Below, piece after piece: positions 15,251 to 25,266 of a stretch of 64,000 nucleotides of DNA (position 1 is its first letter; each line of letters begins with the position of its first letter). The translations under genes were made by a program, and so were the position numbers. The stretch is from Iodobacter violaceini (GTDB lineage: Bacteria; Pseudomonadota; Gammaproteobacteria; Burkholderiales; Chitinibacteraceae), in NCBI RefSeq assembly GCF_011601265.1, contig NZ_JAAOLX010000002.1, positions 124,001 to 188,000 on the forward strand, read 5' to 3'. A model generated the notes under the pieces. It was not told where the DNA came from. It was given only the letters and a program-made list of their open reading frames with translations, and made no database searches.

Positions 15251-17824
15251 TTACTTCACTTCTGCTGCAATATCGCTATAACTCTTGATTTGATCAAAAT
15301 TTAAGTAGCGGTACACTTCAGACGATTTTTTCTCAAGAATACCGATGTTTGCCAGGTATTCTGCATGCGTTGGAATCTTGCCCAGCATTGCGCAAACCGA
15401 AGCCAGCTCAGCTGAACCCAGATAAACACGGGTATCAATCCCCAGGCGGTTCGGGAAGTTACGTGTTGAGGTGGAGAACGCAGTCGAGCCCTTACGCACT
15501 TGCGCCTGATTACCCATGCACAATGAACAACCCGGCATTTCCATGCGCGCGCCCGTGCGGCCCAATACACCGTAATGGCCTTCTTCGGTCAGCTGTTGTG
15601 CATCCATCTTGGTCGGTGGGGCAATCCATAAACGAACCGGAATATCGCTTTTACCTTCAAGCAGCTTGGAAGCAGCACGGAAGTGACCGATATTGGTCAT
15701 GCAAGAGCCAATAAACACTTCATCAATGGTGTCGCCAGCTACTTCAGACAAGAACTTCACGTCATCCGGGTCGTTCGGGCAAGCCACGATAGGCTCTTTG
15801 ATATCCGCCAGATCAATTTCGATAATCGTCGCGTATTCCGCATCTGCATCGGGTTGCATCAATACCGGATTTGCCAGCCATTCTTCCATCGCGGCAATAC
15901 GGCGTGCCAGAGTGCGGGCATCTGCATAGCCTTCAGCAATCATCCACTTCATCAGTGTGATGTTGGAGGTGAGGTATTCAGCGATCGGCTCTTTGTCCAG
16001 TTGTACCGAACACCCTGCCGCAGAACGCTCAGCGGAAGCATCAGACAATTCAAAGGCTTGCTCAACTTTCAGCTTAGGCAGGCCTTCGATTTCCAGAATG
16101 CGGCCGGAGAAAATATTTTTCTTACCTTTTTTCTCTACCGTGAGCATGCCTTGCTTGATAGCGTACAGCGGAATGGCATTGACTAAGTCACGCAGGGTAA
16201 TGCCGGGCTGCATTTCACCTTTAAAGCGCACCAGCACCGATTCAGGCATATCCAGTGGCATCACACCTGTTGCTGCAGCAAAAGCCACAAGACCAGATCC
16301 CGCAGGGAAGGAAATACCAATCGGGAAGCGGGTGTGGCTGTCGCCACCAGTGCCGACGGTATCAGGTAACAGCAGGCGGTTCAGCCATGAGTGAATCACG
16401 CCATCACCCGGACGCAGCGATACACCACCACGGGTCGAAATGAATTCTGGTAATTCGTGGTGCATTTTAACGTCAACAGGCTTTGGATAAGCTGCGGTAT
16501 GGCAGAACGATTGCATCACCAGATCAGCAGAGAAGCCAAGGCAAGCCAGGTCTTTCAGCTCATCACGGGTCATCGGGCCAGTGGTGTCTTGCGAGCCCAC
16601 CGAAGTCATACGTGGCTCGCAATACGTGCCCGGACGAACGCCGGTCACGCCACAGGCTTTGCCGACCATCTTCTGCGCCAGGCTAAAGCCTTTACCAGAA
16701 TCTGCAGGTGCAACCGGGCGTTTGAATACAGCAGATGGCACCAGACCCAGGGCTTCACGTGCTTTATCCGTTAAGCCACGACCAATAATCAATGGAATAC
16801 GGCCACCAGCGCGTACTTCATCCAGCAGTACATCGGTTTTCAGGCTGAAGGTTGAAACAACCGCGCCGTTTTTCTCGATTTTGCCTTCCAGTGGGTAAAC
16901 ATCGATCACATCACCCGTTTCAAGCGTAGAAACGTCCACTTCAATCGGCAAAGCACCTGCGTCTTCCATGGTATTAAAGAAGATAGGGGCAATCTTTGTA
17001 CCTAAGCAGAAACCACCAAAGCGCTTGTTTGGCACATAAGGAATGTCGTCGCCGGTAAACCACAGTACTGAGTTGGTTGCCGATTTACGTGAAGAACCTG
17101 TTCCAACCACATCGCCAACGTAAGCAATTTTGTGGCCTTTGGCTTTGAGCGCATCCAGTTGTTTGATCGGGCCAACGCTGCCTGGCTGATCAGCTTCAAT
17201 ACCCGGGCGTGGGTTTTTGAGCATGGCAAGCGCGTGCAATGGGATATCCGGGCGTGACCAGGCATCCGGTGCTGGCGACAAATCATCGGTATTGGTTTCG
17301 CCAGACACTTTAAATACAGTCAGTGTTACTTTTTCTGGCACAGCCGGGCGGCTTGTAAACCATTCCGCATCGGCCCATGATTGTAAAACTTGCTTAGCAA
17401 AGGCGTTGCCTGCATCCGCTTTGGTTTTAACATCATGGAATGCATCAAACATCAATAATGTTTTAGATAAAGCAGCAGCGGCAATCGCAGCAACGGCTTC
17501 GTCATCCAATAAATCAACCAGCGGAGCAATATTAAAGCCGCCTAACATCGTGCCCAGCAGTTCAGTCGCCTGAGCACGGCTGATTAAACTGCAGACTTCC
17601 GTGCCGTGTGCAACCGCAGCCAAATAGGATGCTTTCACTTTTGCTGCGTTATCCACTCCGGCAGGAACGCGGTAAGTAATCAGGTCGACAAGAAAGGCCT
17701 CTTCCCCTTTGGGTGGGTTTTTCAACAACTCGATGAGATCGGTTGTTTGCGACACATTCAGTGGAAGCGCTGGGATACCCTGTGCTGCGCGCTCTGCAAC
17801 ATGCTGACGATAGACTTCTAGCAC
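15251..17824 (-). CDS. acnB: Aconitate hydratase B
   Basis: 857 residues if begun at the GTG at 17824, which gives the usual AcnB start ([19 protein letters not shown]) and has AAGG 7 bases upstream; a TTG at 17839 would add five residues. The HEAT-like N-terminal domain, a swivel domain and the catalytic core follow in AcnB order. Cluster cysteines are visible in [10 protein letters not shown] and [21 protein letters not shown] is the active-site block. It interconverts citrate and isocitrate with a [4Fe-4S] cluster and is the main TCA aconitase; AcnB can also bind mRNA when iron is low. Transcribed alone and ended by a strong terminator. Confidence 0.95.
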   Translation of the reverse strand: MLEVYRQHVAERAAQGIPALPLNVSQTTDLIELLKNPPKGEEAFLVDLITYRVPAGVDNAAKVKASYLAAVAHGTEVCSLISRAQATELLGTMLGGFNIAPLVDLLDDEAVAAIAAAALSKTLLMFDAFHDVKTKADAGNAFAKQVLQSWADAEWFTSRPAVPEKVTLTVFKVSGETNTDDLSPAPDAWSRPDIPLHALAMLKNPRPGIEADQPGSVGPIKQLDALKAKGHKIAYVGDVVGTGSSRKSATNSVLWFTGDDIPYVPNKRFGGFCLGTKIAPIFFNTMEDAGALPIEVDVSTLETGDVIDVYPLEGKIEKNGAVVSTFSLKTDVLLDEVRAGGRIPLIIGRGLTDKAREALGLVPSAVFKRPVAPADSGKGFSLAQKMVGKACGVTGVRPGTYCEPRMTSVGSQDTTGPMTRDELKDLACLGFSADLVMQSFCHTAAYPKPVDVKMHHELPEFISTRGGVSLRPGDGVIHSWLNRLLLPDTVGTGGDSHTRFPIGISFPAGSGLVAFAAATGVMPLDMPESVLVRFKGEMQPGITLRDLVNAIPLYAIKQGMLTVEKKGKKNIFSGRILEIEGLPKLKVEQAFELSDASAERSAAGCSVQLDKEPIAEYLTSNITLMKWMIAEGYADARTLARRIAAMEEWLANPVLMQPDADAEYATIIEIDLADIKEPIVACPNDPDDVKFLSEVAGDTIDEVFIGSCMTNIGHFRAASKLLEGKSDIPVRLWIAPPTKMDAQQLTEEGHYGVLGRTGARMEMPGCSLCMGNQAQVRKGSTAFSTSTRNFPNRLGIDTRVYLGSAELASVCAMLGKIPTHAEYLANIGILEKKSSEVYRYLNFDQIKSYSDIAAEVK

Positions 17825-17839
17825 GGTTGGACCTTTCAA

Positions 17840-18212
17840 GTGATGATGGGAGAATGTCTGTTAAAACTCAGACTAGTGACATTTTACCTGTCTGGCTTTT
17901 AGATGTGAATCAAAGTGTAACTACTTTTACCACACTACAATGAATAAGGAGCGGCGGAGCGCCGCCATCTGACGGGTCATGCTGCAGGCTGCTTCGATTT
18001 AGCTTGCAATTTTGTTTGTCTATCGGTATGATCCGCAACCTTCTTTGTGCTTTAGCACAAATCCCCATCGTACCCTGACCTTCCCCCGCCTGTGCTGTAT
18101 GAGATGCGGATTGACCGGTTAGCGTCGATGTAACGCTGACGGCCGATTTCCGTATTTAATTCCGGAATGCGCCCGTCTTCCCGCTCGCCGGGATATATTC
18201 AAAGGAATATTC
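17840..18212 (+). promoter_or_regulatory. acnB/rhlE divergent intergenic region with long structured helicase leader
   Basis: About 370 bases without an ORF. On the plus strand it holds hairpins such as TTTGTGC-N4-GCACAAA (about 18042-18059), GTTAGCGT/ACGCTGAC (18118-18140) and TTCCG/CGGAA (near 18147-18166). The start has AAGGA 6 bases before it. Long structured 5' leaders are common in genes of cold-induced DEAD-box helicases, which regulate their own mRNA. The promoters themselves were not located with confidence. Confidence 0.45.
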
Positions 18213-19733
18213 ATGCCACATCGCGATACTCATTCTGAAACCGCTGTTAACGCTTTTGCCGAAATGGGCCTTGCCACCGAACTGGTGCAAGAATTAGCTA
18301 AACTCGGTATCACTGCCCCAACCCCAGTGCAAGCCGCTGCTATTCCACAATTGATGGCTGGCCATGATGTGATGGCTTCTGCACAAACGGGTACAGGTAA
18401 GACTGCAGCATTCTTGCTGCCAGCGCTGCATAAATTATTTAAACCAGCTAAGCACAATGCACGCGGCCCACGCGTTCTTGTACTTACTCCAACTCGTGAA
18501 CTTGCTGAGCAAGTTGCTAAAGTTGCGACAGATTACTGCAAACTGATCCCACGTTGCAAGGTTGCTTGCGTAGTGGGTGGCGTTCCTTACCCAGTTCAGA
18601 ACCGTATGTTGGCACAACCTTACGAAGTGTTGGTTGCAACACCAGGCCGTTTATCAGACCTGATGCGCGGTGGCCGTATTGATTTCGGCCGTCTGGACAT
18701 GCTGGTGCTGGACGAAGCTGACCGCATGCTGGACATGGGCTTTATTGACGAAGTTGAAGCCATTGTTTCTGCAATGCCTAAAGATCGCCAGACTGCCCTG
18801 TTCTCAGCCACATTATCAGAAACTGTTCAGCGCTTTGCCGGCCCAATGTTGCGTGACCCGCGTCTGGTTGAAATGGAAGTCACCATTAATGCTCAGCCAC
18901 AAATCGAGCAAGCCGTTCATTACGCCGACGGTTACGAGCACAAACAAAAATTGGTTGCTGCCCTGCTGAAAGATGCGAGCGAAACACAATCGATCGTATT
19001 TACCGCAACAAAAGCAGATGCAGACGGCCTTGCCGAATGGCTGAAGCTGGAAGGCTTCCGTGCTGCAGCAATGCACGGTGACCTGGCTCAGCGCGATCGT
19101 CGCCGTACTTTAGATCGTTTACGCCGCGCAGAGATCGACATTCTGGTAGCAACTGATGTTGCCGCACGTGGTATTGACGTTGCCGGTATTGGCCTGGTTC
19201 TGAATTTCGACCTGCCACGTTTTGCTGAAGATTACATTCACCGTGTAGGTCGTACTGGTCGTGCCGGTCGTACTGGTAAAGCCATCTCCCTAGTGACTAA
19301 AAACGATTTCATGTTGCTGACACGCATTCGTCGTCGTTACAACATCGATTTCGGCACTGTTTCTTTACCAGGTCTTGAAGCTCGCTTCAAGCCAGGTCAG
19401 GGAGGTAATGGCGGTGGTTACGGCGATCGTAAACCATCCGGCGGCTATAAAGGCAAGCGCCCTCATGGCGGTGGTGGTTACGCTGGTGCCAGCACTGGTG
19501 GCTACGCAGGCAATGGCGGCGGCTACGGCGACAAACGTCGCAACGACTCCCGTGGAGATACACGTGGTGCAGGCAGTGAATCCCGTGAATCCCGCGGCAG
19601 CTTCGGCGGCGGCGCGCACAACCCGAACAGCAATCCGGGCAGCTTCCGCAGCGGCAGCCGTGATGGCGGCGCTCCGCGCGCTGAACGTCCGGCCGGCAAT
19701 GGCGAAACACGCCAACGCCGCGCCAGCTGGTAA
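18213..19733 (+). CDS. rhlE: DEAD-box ATP-dependent RNA helicase, RhlE type
   Basis: 506 residues. Helicase motifs are complete: Q motif region (LGITAPTPVQ), I AQTGTGKT, Ia PTRELAEQ, Ib TPGR, II LDEADRMLDMGF, III SAT, V VATDVAARGIDV and VI HRVGRTGRAGR. From about residue 395 the tail is Gly/Arg/Ser-rich with GGGYG repeats, a flexible RNA-binding region common in RhlE/CsdA-like helicases. It unwinds short RNA duplexes in ribosome assembly and mRNA decay. The long structured leader suggests temperature-linked or auto-regulation. The low-complexity tail makes spurious long ORFs in other frames at 19365-19737. Confidence 0.93.
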   Translation: MPHRDTHSETAVNAFAEMGLATELVQELAKLGITAPTPVQAAAIPQLMAGHDVMASAQTGTGKTAAFLLPALHKLFKPAKHNARGPRVLVLTPTRELAEQVAKVATDYCKLIPRCKVACVVGGVPYPVQNRMLAQPYEVLVATPGRLSDLMRGGRIDFGRLDMLVLDEADRMLDMGFIDEVEAIVSAMPKDRQTALFSATLSETVQRFAGPMLRDPRLVEMEVTINAQPQIEQAVHYADGYEHKQKLVAALLKDASETQSIVFTATKADADGLAEWLKLEGFRAAAMHGDLAQRDRRRTLDRLRRAEIDILVATDVAARGIDVAGIGLVLNFDLPRFAEDYIHRVGRTGRAGRTGKAISLVTKNDFMLLTRIRRRYNIDFGTVSLPGLEARFKPGQGGNGGGYGDRKPSGGYKGKRPHGGGGYAGASTGGYAGNGGGYGDKRRNDSRGDTRGAGSESRESRGSFGGGAHNPNSNPGSFRSGSRDGGAPRAERPAGNGETRQRRASW

Positions 19734-19800
19734 TTGAGTAATCTGATTATCTTCTGGCCCGTTTACAGAGGCATCTAAGCCAGTGCTTTTAGATTAAATC

Positions 19801-19832
19801 AACAGCCCATTCCTTACAGATGGGCTGTTTTT
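19801..19832 (+). terminator. Terminator after rhlE
   Basis: A 10-bp perfect stem AACAGCCCAT/ATGGGCTGTT with a 9-base loop, continuing into T5. It ends 15 bases before the GNAT gene. Confidence 0.88.
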
Positions 19833-19847
19833 ACTTTTGAGCCCGCC

Positions 19848-20363
19848 TTGAAAATTAAGCAAAGCGTACAAATCCGCCCTCTTAGTCCTTCAGATATCCA
19901 GGCGATAATGAGCATTCAAAGTGCCTGCTATCCAAGCGCACTCCTGGAAGATGCTGCACATTTAGTTTGCAAACAACAACAATCCCCTTCCAGCTGCTGG
20001 GTTGCCACAAAAGAGCATCAAGTGGTCGCTTATTTATTCAGCCACCCTTGGTGTGGCGATACCCCGCCCGATTTAAATTCCGCACTGCCACCCGCAAATA
20101 CCCACCAACCCATCTATTTCCTTCATGATCTTGCTGTACATCCGCAAGCACGGGGACTGGGACTGGCTCAGCAGCTGATAGACACAGCTTTCTCCTGGGC
20201 AAAACAATATGCTTTTACACAAATCAGACTGATTGCCATCGCGGGTGCTGCGCCATTCTGGCTAAAGCAAGGATTTAGGCCTGTTTTTCCGCTTAACGAG
20301 CAAATACTGAATAAGCTTTCCGATTACGGGCCAGACACGCACTATCTTGAAGTGATGATCTGA
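19848..20363 (+). CDS. GNAT family N-acetyltransferase
   Basis: 171 residues from a TTG; no ATG lies upstream in frame, and starting at the first internal ATG (19908) would remove the first GNAT strand (VQIRPLSPSDI). The acetyl-CoA motif A is clear: HDLAVHPQARGLGLAQQLID (about residues 97-116), with RGLGLA as the pyrophosphate loop. Motif B follows (WAKQYAFTQIRLIAIAGAAPFWLKQGF). The acceptor is unknown. The gene immediately follows the rhlE terminator. Confidence 0.8.
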   Translation: MKIKQSVQIRPLSPSDIQAIMSIQSACYPSALLEDAAHLVCKQQQSPSSCWVATKEHQVVAYLFSHPWCGDTPPDLNSALPPANTHQPIYFLHDLAVHPQARGLGLAQQLIDTAFSWAKQYAFTQIRLIAIAGAAPFWLKQGFRPVFPLNEQILNKLSDYGPDTHYLEVMI

Positions 20364-20416
20364 CTGATCTGCGCCCTGCATAATAAAATGATCAACTCAT
20401 AAAATAAGACGAGACA

Positions 20417-21592
20417 ATGATTAAACGCCCCCGCACCGTTCGCCGCAGCCGTGGTGCTGCTGAAGCAGATGAATTAATCCATATCGCAAGCAGTCTTTCG
20501 ATATCTTGCACCTTAGCGGAAGATCGTTTCTGGCAAGACAAACTGACGCAGCTGGTTGAAGAAATCCTGATCGATGAAGACGAGGACACATTAAACAGTG
20601 CCCTTGATACACTTTCAAAAACAGATCCGCAGGCCTGGAATGAGCTGGCAGATATTGTTGAGGCGTGCACAGAAACACATCATGTGATGATTGACCAGCA
20701 AGATGGCCAGAGCGTCATGTTTGCCATCCCCCTTTTGGCGTGGTCTCGTTTCAACATCCCTTCGGGGCCACTTGGCGCAGAAAGAATAGAAAGTTTGCGC
20801 AAGCATTTAGCAGAGCAGGTGTTTGCCAGGGGCACGCTTTTTTCCCTGGCAGATTTTTTATTCAGCCCGGATCAACTGCCCCAGGGTTATTGCAATACGG
20901 CAAAACTAAGCAAAATGCTGGCAACGCTCAGCACAGAAAACGGCACCCTGGTCTGCGAGCAGGCAAGCAGCGCTGAACCAGCCACTTTTTTAACCGATAC
21001 CCGCTACCTGCTGGGCGCGGTAACCGCCCCGGTTGGCCATGCTTTATTTCGCTGGCAGGAAGAAGATGGCGTGCGCAAAGACATCCTCTGCCAATGGCAA
21101 AAGCAAGGTGTTCAATCCCTGCAATCTTTATTTGCCGGCTGCGCTATGGAATCACTCACACCGCTTTCTTATTTTGCAGCCTGGCGCGAATCAGACCGCG
21201 CATCAAGAGGCTACTCATTAAAGGCGACCATTTCATTTTTGCAGCTGCTGCTCAATATTGAAGCACGCCAGCTCACCTGCGTGATTGCGGCATGCCACGG
21301 ACGCCGTCTGGAAGAATACAGAATTGGCTTTATCCGCCGCAATGAAGAACCAATGCTGCATGGCGTAGTCTGGCCACTACTGGATGGCGAAGATGAACAC
21401 ACAGACTGCATTGCTGATATAGAATCCATTCTGCGTGAGGCTGGCATCAATGATATTGTGATTCATGAGCACACCTTTCCAATGGATCAGTGCGATGACT
21501 GCGGAAATCCGCTATTCCCTGATTTAGATGGCGATTTGTTGCATATAGAAACACCTGAAAGCAGCGACACGCCATCACCGCACTTGCATTAA
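20417..21592 (+). CDS. DUF2863-like conserved protein
   Basis: 391 residues beginning MIKRPRTVRRSRGAAEADELI, the start pattern I associate with the betaproteobacterial DUF2863 family. No signal peptide, membrane segment or catalytic motif is evident, so it is probably cytoplasmic. Near the C-terminus QCDDCGNPLFPDLDGDLLHIE contains a CxxC and acidic residues, a possible metal site. It is 53 bases after the GNAT gene in the same direction and ends with a GC-rich hairpin. Function unknown. Confidence 0.6.
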   Translation: MIKRPRTVRRSRGAAEADELIHIASSLSISCTLAEDRFWQDKLTQLVEEILIDEDEDTLNSALDTLSKTDPQAWNELADIVEACTETHHVMIDQQDGQSVMFAIPLLAWSRFNIPSGPLGAERIESLRKHLAEQVFARGTLFSLADFLFSPDQLPQGYCNTAKLSKMLATLSTENGTLVCEQASSAEPATFLTDTRYLLGAVTAPVGHALFRWQEEDGVRKDILCQWQKQGVQSLQSLFAGCAMESLTPLSYFAAWRESDRASRGYSLKATISFLQLLLNIEARQLTCVIAACHGRRLEEYRIGFIRRNEEPMLHGVVWPLLDGEDEHTDCIADIESILREAGINDIVIHEHTFPMDQCDDCGNPLFPDLDGDLLHIETPESSDTPSPHLH

Positions 21593-21599
21593 ACCCATG

Positions 21600-21627
21600 G
21601 CAGTGGCGGCTCCCTGGCCGCCACTGC
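21600..21627 (+). terminator. GC-rich hairpin after the DUF2863-like gene
   Basis: A perfect 11-bp stem GCAGTGGCGGC/GCCGCCACTGC with a 6-base loop starts 8 bases after the stop. It lacks a T tract, so it may protect the mRNA end rather than terminate on its own. Confidence 0.5.
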
Positions 21628-21693
21628 AACGCAAGCCACATGACTGATTTCAATCGACTATAATCACCACGCCTCCAACTGAAATGACCTGCC

Positions 21694-23505
21694 ATGCGAA
21701 AGCTCAGTAATCCCACCGATATTGCTCGTGAAACACTTAAGCAGCTGACTATGCGCAGGGTCCCCCCGACGCCTGATCATTACGAGTCAATTTATCATGA
21801 AATTGCGGGCACAGCAGACAACGACAAACTTCACCCTGTGATCAAAGATTTGATTGTCAGCATGGGAAGTTTCCCAAGACAAACCCCGGAACTACAGCGC
21901 AATATTGAGCAGCTTTATAAGCAGGCTGGCCAGTCCAACTGGGCCAATATGCCTGCACTCATTATCCGCAGCATAGAGACTCAGGGCGGGCAAACTGAGC
22001 TTAGCCGAAGCTGGGCTGATTTAATTCGTGATTTAATCCGTCAGTGGGAATTACGCAACCCCGTTTACACCCCCAGCCGCAAACAAGAGTCACTTGAAAA
22101 AGTACTGATTAATTTTGGCAGCGACGCCAATTCACTCAATGAAAAACTAGGCGCTTTGATCAAAGCATGGGCCGGGGCCAGTGTAGAAAGTGGCGAAAGC
22201 CCGGAAGTGTTATCCGACCCCACTGATTTCAACAGCCCGGGCAATGGCGCAACGAACAGCACATCAGACCAGGATAATGGCGACTGGCGTGATTGGCGTG
22301 ACGCTCTGATATCCGCACTGAGTGTGGGGATTGAAGGGAGGCTTTCGCACAATACAGATCTGCAGGCTGAAGCAGCCAGCCTCGCCGTTGAAGTGGCCTC
22401 AGTAAGTAATAATGCGGGCACGCAAAAGCTAATGCCAAGGCTGAGAAAATTCTGGCTGCGTTTAGAATTGCAAAACGATCAGGAAATCCGGCTCTGTGAT
22501 GGCTTAATGGGCCTGCTGCGCCTGCTCACCGATAATATGGCGGAAGTCGTTATTGAAGATGAATGGGTCAGAGGCCAGGTGGCTGTGGTGCAGGCCATCA
22601 TGGCACAGCCCCTGGACATGAGGGTGATCTATGACGCAGAAGCCGGACTCAAGGAAGTCCTGTTTAAGCAAGGCCAGATCAAACATAGCCTTGTAGAAAC
22701 CCAGACTGTTCTTAAGAACATGATTGCCACCTTTATTGATCGCCTGAGCGTCATGTCAGACAGCACAGATCAATACCACAGCAAAATCAGCGATTACACC
22801 GAGCAAATTCAGCAGGCCAATGATTTAAACAGCATTAAAGACGTTTTAGAGTCCTTGCTTGGCGATACCCGCAGCATGCAATTGGATGTACGCCGTTCAC
22901 GTGATGATTTAATCGAAGCACGGGCGCAAGCCGATGATGCTCAGCGCCGCATTATCGAGCTGGAAAAAGAGCTGACCCATGTCAGCCAGAAAGTTCGCAC
23001 CGATCAGCTTACCGGAGCACTTAACCGCAGAGGGCTGGAAGAAATCTTTGATGTTGAGCTTGCCAGAGCGTTGCGAAGTGAAAGCCCTCTGAGTGTTGGC
23101 CTGCTGGATATTGATAATTTTAAAAAATTAAACGACAGCCAGGGCCATGCTGCAGGTGATGCAGCGCTGGTGCATCTGGTCTCGGTGGTAAAAGATTTAT
23201 TACGCCCAAGTGATTCTGTTGCACGTTACGGCGGTGAAGAGTTTGTGCTCGTTTTACCTGAAACTGATATTAATGAGGCGGTAAGCGTTGTGCAGCGCTT
23301 ACAAAGAGAGCTGACCAAGCGGTTCTTTTTAAATAACAACGAAAAACTGCTGATCACCTTCAGTGCAGGCGTTGCACTTGTCCTGCCTGGCGAAGCCAGG
23401 GACCAAGTGATTGAACGGGCCGATCAGGCGATGTATCAGGCAAAAAAACTAGGGAAAAATCGCGTAGAAATCGCTGAAACCCCAACGGGAGTTGCTTTGA
23501 GATAA
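21694..23505 (+). CDS. Diguanylate cyclase (GGDEF protein)
   Basis: 603 residues. The C-terminal GGDEF domain starts TDQLTGALNRRGLEE; the active site is GGEEF (513-517) and the inhibitory I-site RxxD is present as RPSD (504-507), so the enzyme should make cyclic di-GMP and be product-inhibited. Residues 1 to about 400 are soluble, helical and contain a long coiled coil just before the catalytic domain (IEARAQADDAQRRIIELEKE). No membrane segment or known sensor domain is evident. PilZ-like and motility genes occur elsewhere in the window, but no direct link is shown. Confidence 0.92.
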   Translation: MRKLSNPTDIARETLKQLTMRRVPPTPDHYESIYHEIAGTADNDKLHPVIKDLIVSMGSFPRQTPELQRNIEQLYKQAGQSNWANMPALIIRSIETQGGQTELSRSWADLIRDLIRQWELRNPVYTPSRKQESLEKVLINFGSDANSLNEKLGALIKAWAGASVESGESPEVLSDPTDFNSPGNGATNSTSDQDNGDWRDWRDALISALSVGIEGRLSHNTDLQAEAASLAVEVASVSNNAGTQKLMPRLRKFWLRLELQNDQEIRLCDGLMGLLRLLTDNMAEVVIEDEWVRGQVAVVQAIMAQPLDMRVIYDAEAGLKEVLFKQGQIKHSLVETQTVLKNMIATFIDRLSVMSDSTDQYHSKISDYTEQIQQANDLNSIKDVLESLLGDTRSMQLDVRRSRDDLIEARAQADDAQRRIIELEKELTHVSQKVRTDQLTGALNRRGLEEIFDVELARALRSESPLSVGLLDIDNFKKLNDSQGHAAGDAALVHLVSVVKDLLRPSDSVARYGGEEFVLVLPETDINEAVSVVQRLQRELTKRFFLNNNEKLLITFSAGVALVLPGEARDQVIERADQAMYQAKKLGKNRVEIAETPTGVALR

Positions 23506-23506
23506 T

Positions 23507-23540
23507 AAAAAACGCCGCTGTAATTTAGCGGCGTTTTTTT
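23507..23540. terminator. Bidirectional terminator
   Basis: An AACGCCGCT/AGCGGCGTT stem with A and T7 flanks lies between the convergent GGDEF gene and hldA. Confidence 0.92.
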
Positions 23541-23554
23541 GGAGTCAGGAATAT

Positions 23555-24502
23555 TCAGGCGAATAGCTCATCCGGATGGACAACGGCAGTCCCTAGTTTT
23601 GCAACCACAACTCCCGCGGCACGATTAGACCAATCCATCGCTTCAGGCATTTCCAGCCCGGCAGCCAGCATAAGGCCCAAAGTGGCAATAACGGTGTCAC
23701 CCGCACCAGAAACATCAAAAACCTCATGAGCGTGGGTTGGCTTATGAACAACACCCTGCTTACGAAACAAGGTCATCCCTTCTTCGCTGCGCGTCACGAG
23801 GAGCGCATCCAAATCCAGCGATGCACGCAAAGACTCTGCTTTCTGTGCAAGCTCGCTGTCGTTTATCCATTTCCCTGCAACCTGCTTAAACTCGCTGCGA
23901 TTTGGAGTAAGCAATGTAGCACCACGATAACGTTCGTACTCGTCACCCTTAGGATCAACCAGTACCGTTTTGCCTGCTTCACGGGCGATTTCAATCATCA
24001 TCTGTACATGGCGCAAGCCACCTTTACCATAATCAGACAAGATGACGACATCTACATTGGGCAAAAGTGCCCTGAAGTCATCCAGCTTAGCGGCCAGCAC
24101 TTCATGGCTTGGCTCACTTTCAAAATCAATACGCAGCAATTGCTGCTGTCTGGCTAAAACACGCAGCTTTACCGTTGTATCAATATTTGAATCACGATGA
24201 AAATAAATATTTACCTTATCCGCCAGCAGCAAGTTTTCTAAACTGCGCCCTGCCTCGTCGTCACCAACAACCGCCAGTAAATATGCCTGCCCACCCAGGG
24301 CTGCAATATTTCTGGCCACATTGGCCGCGCCACCTGCACGCTCTTCGGTACGGCGAATTCGCGCCACTGGCACGGGCGCTTCAGGAGAAATGCGCTCCAC
24401 ATCACCAAACCAATAACGATCCAGCATCACATCGCCCACAACCATAACCCGTGCTTTAGCAACGGCGCGTTGCAGCATTTTTTTACCTTCAGGAGACAAC
24501 AT
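23555..24502 (-). CDS. hldA: D-glycero-beta-D-manno-heptose-7-phosphate kinase
   Basis: 315 residues, a PfkB/ribokinase-fold enzyme. The start region VMVVGDVMLDRYWFGDVERI and SPEAPVPV are typical of HldA/HldE-N; the anion-hole motif DVSGAGDTV with the catalytic aspartate is near residue 265. It phosphorylates heptose 7-phosphate at C1 for the LPS inner core. The protein stops where the HldE nucleotidyltransferase half would begin, so this is the split HldA form; the adenylyltransferase (HldC) is not in the window. The epimerase hldD is at 36698. It lies 2 bases from pyrF, last gene of the lapA-lapB-pyrF-hldA unit. Confidence 0.93.
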   Translation of the reverse strand: MLSPEGKKMLQRAVAKARVMVVGDVMLDRYWFGDVERISPEAPVPVARIRRTEERAGGAANVARNIAALGGQAYLLAVVGDDEAGRSLENLLLADKVNIYFHRDSNIDTTVKLRVLARQQQLLRIDFESEPSHEVLAAKLDDFRALLPNVDVVILSDYGKGGLRHVQMMIEIAREAGKTVLVDPKGDEYERYRGATLLTPNRSEFKQVAGKWINDSELAQKAESLRASLDLDALLVTRSEEGMTLFRKQGVVHKPTHAHEVFDVSGAGDTVIATLGLMLAAGLEMPEAMDWSNRAAGVVVAKLGTAVVHPDELFA

Positions 24503-24504
24503 AA

Positions 24505-25200
24505 CTACCCCGCTAAACTGGCGTTAATTTCAGCCAGCGTGGCCGCAGGATCATCGCTTTGAGTAATTGGCCGCCCGATGACCAGGTAATCAGCACCCGC
24601 ATCAATGGCCGCTACCGGCGTCATAATACGAGACTGATCATTTGCAGCACTATTGGCAGGGCGAATACCTGGTGTAACCAGCTTAAACTCAGGGCTGCTT
24701 AAAGCACGTACCAAACCCGCCTCATGCGCAGAGCAAACCACACCATCAAGGCCACTGCTATAAGTTAAACGAGCCAGCATCTCAACCTGCTTAGCAGGCT
24801 CAGGCAAACTCAGCTCAGCCAGATCTTCTGCATTCATACTGGTCAACACCGTAACAGCAATCAGCAAAGGACGCTGCGGCAGTGCCTCTAAAGCATTGCG
24901 AGTGGTTTCCATCATACGGCGCCCCCCGCTTGCATGGACATTAACCATCCAGACACCCAGCTCTGCTGCAGCTTTACAAGCTTGCGCGACCGTATTAGGG
25001 ATATCGTGAAACTTCAGATCCAGGAAAACATCAAAACCCCGTGCAACGAGCTGCTCCACTAACGGAGGGCCACAGCGGGTGAATAATTCTTTTCCAACTT
25101 TCAGACGGCAGAGCGCCGGATTAACCCGGCTGGCAAACGCCAGAGCCTCGGCCGCATTGGTATAGTCAAGGGCAACGATCACTTTGGATGAAGAAGACAT
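24505..25200 (-). CDS. pyrF: Orotidine 5'-phosphate decarboxylase
   Basis: 231 residues. The catalytic block [14 protein letters not shown] is near residues 61-74, with the Lys and paired Asp of the active site, and the phosphate loop is [10 protein letters not shown]. The start [16 protein letters not shown] is typical. It catalyses the last step of UMP synthesis. It follows lapB by 66 bases, an order conserved in many beta- and gammaproteobacteria. Confidence 0.96.
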   Translation of the reverse strand: MSSSSKVIVALDYTNAAEALAFASRVNPALCRLKVGKELFTRCGPPLVEQLVARGFDVFLDLKFHDIPNTVAQACKAAAELGVWMVNVHASGGRRMMETTRNALEALPQRPLLIAVTVLTSMNAEDLAELSLPEPAKQVEMLARLTYSSGLDGVVCSAHEAGLVRALSSPEFKLVTPGIRPANSAANDQSRIMTPVAAIDAGADYLVIGRPITQSDDPAATLAEINASLAG

Positions 25201-25266
25201 ACAAGATCCTGTATCTATATTTTTAAGTTATTTTTATGTTTTATGAGCAAGGCAAAGGCGCACAGA

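Noticed and set aside
19365-19737. Three long ORFs over the end of the helicase gene on both strands
   Set aside because: They are by-products of the GC-rich Gly/Arg repeat coding of RhlE.
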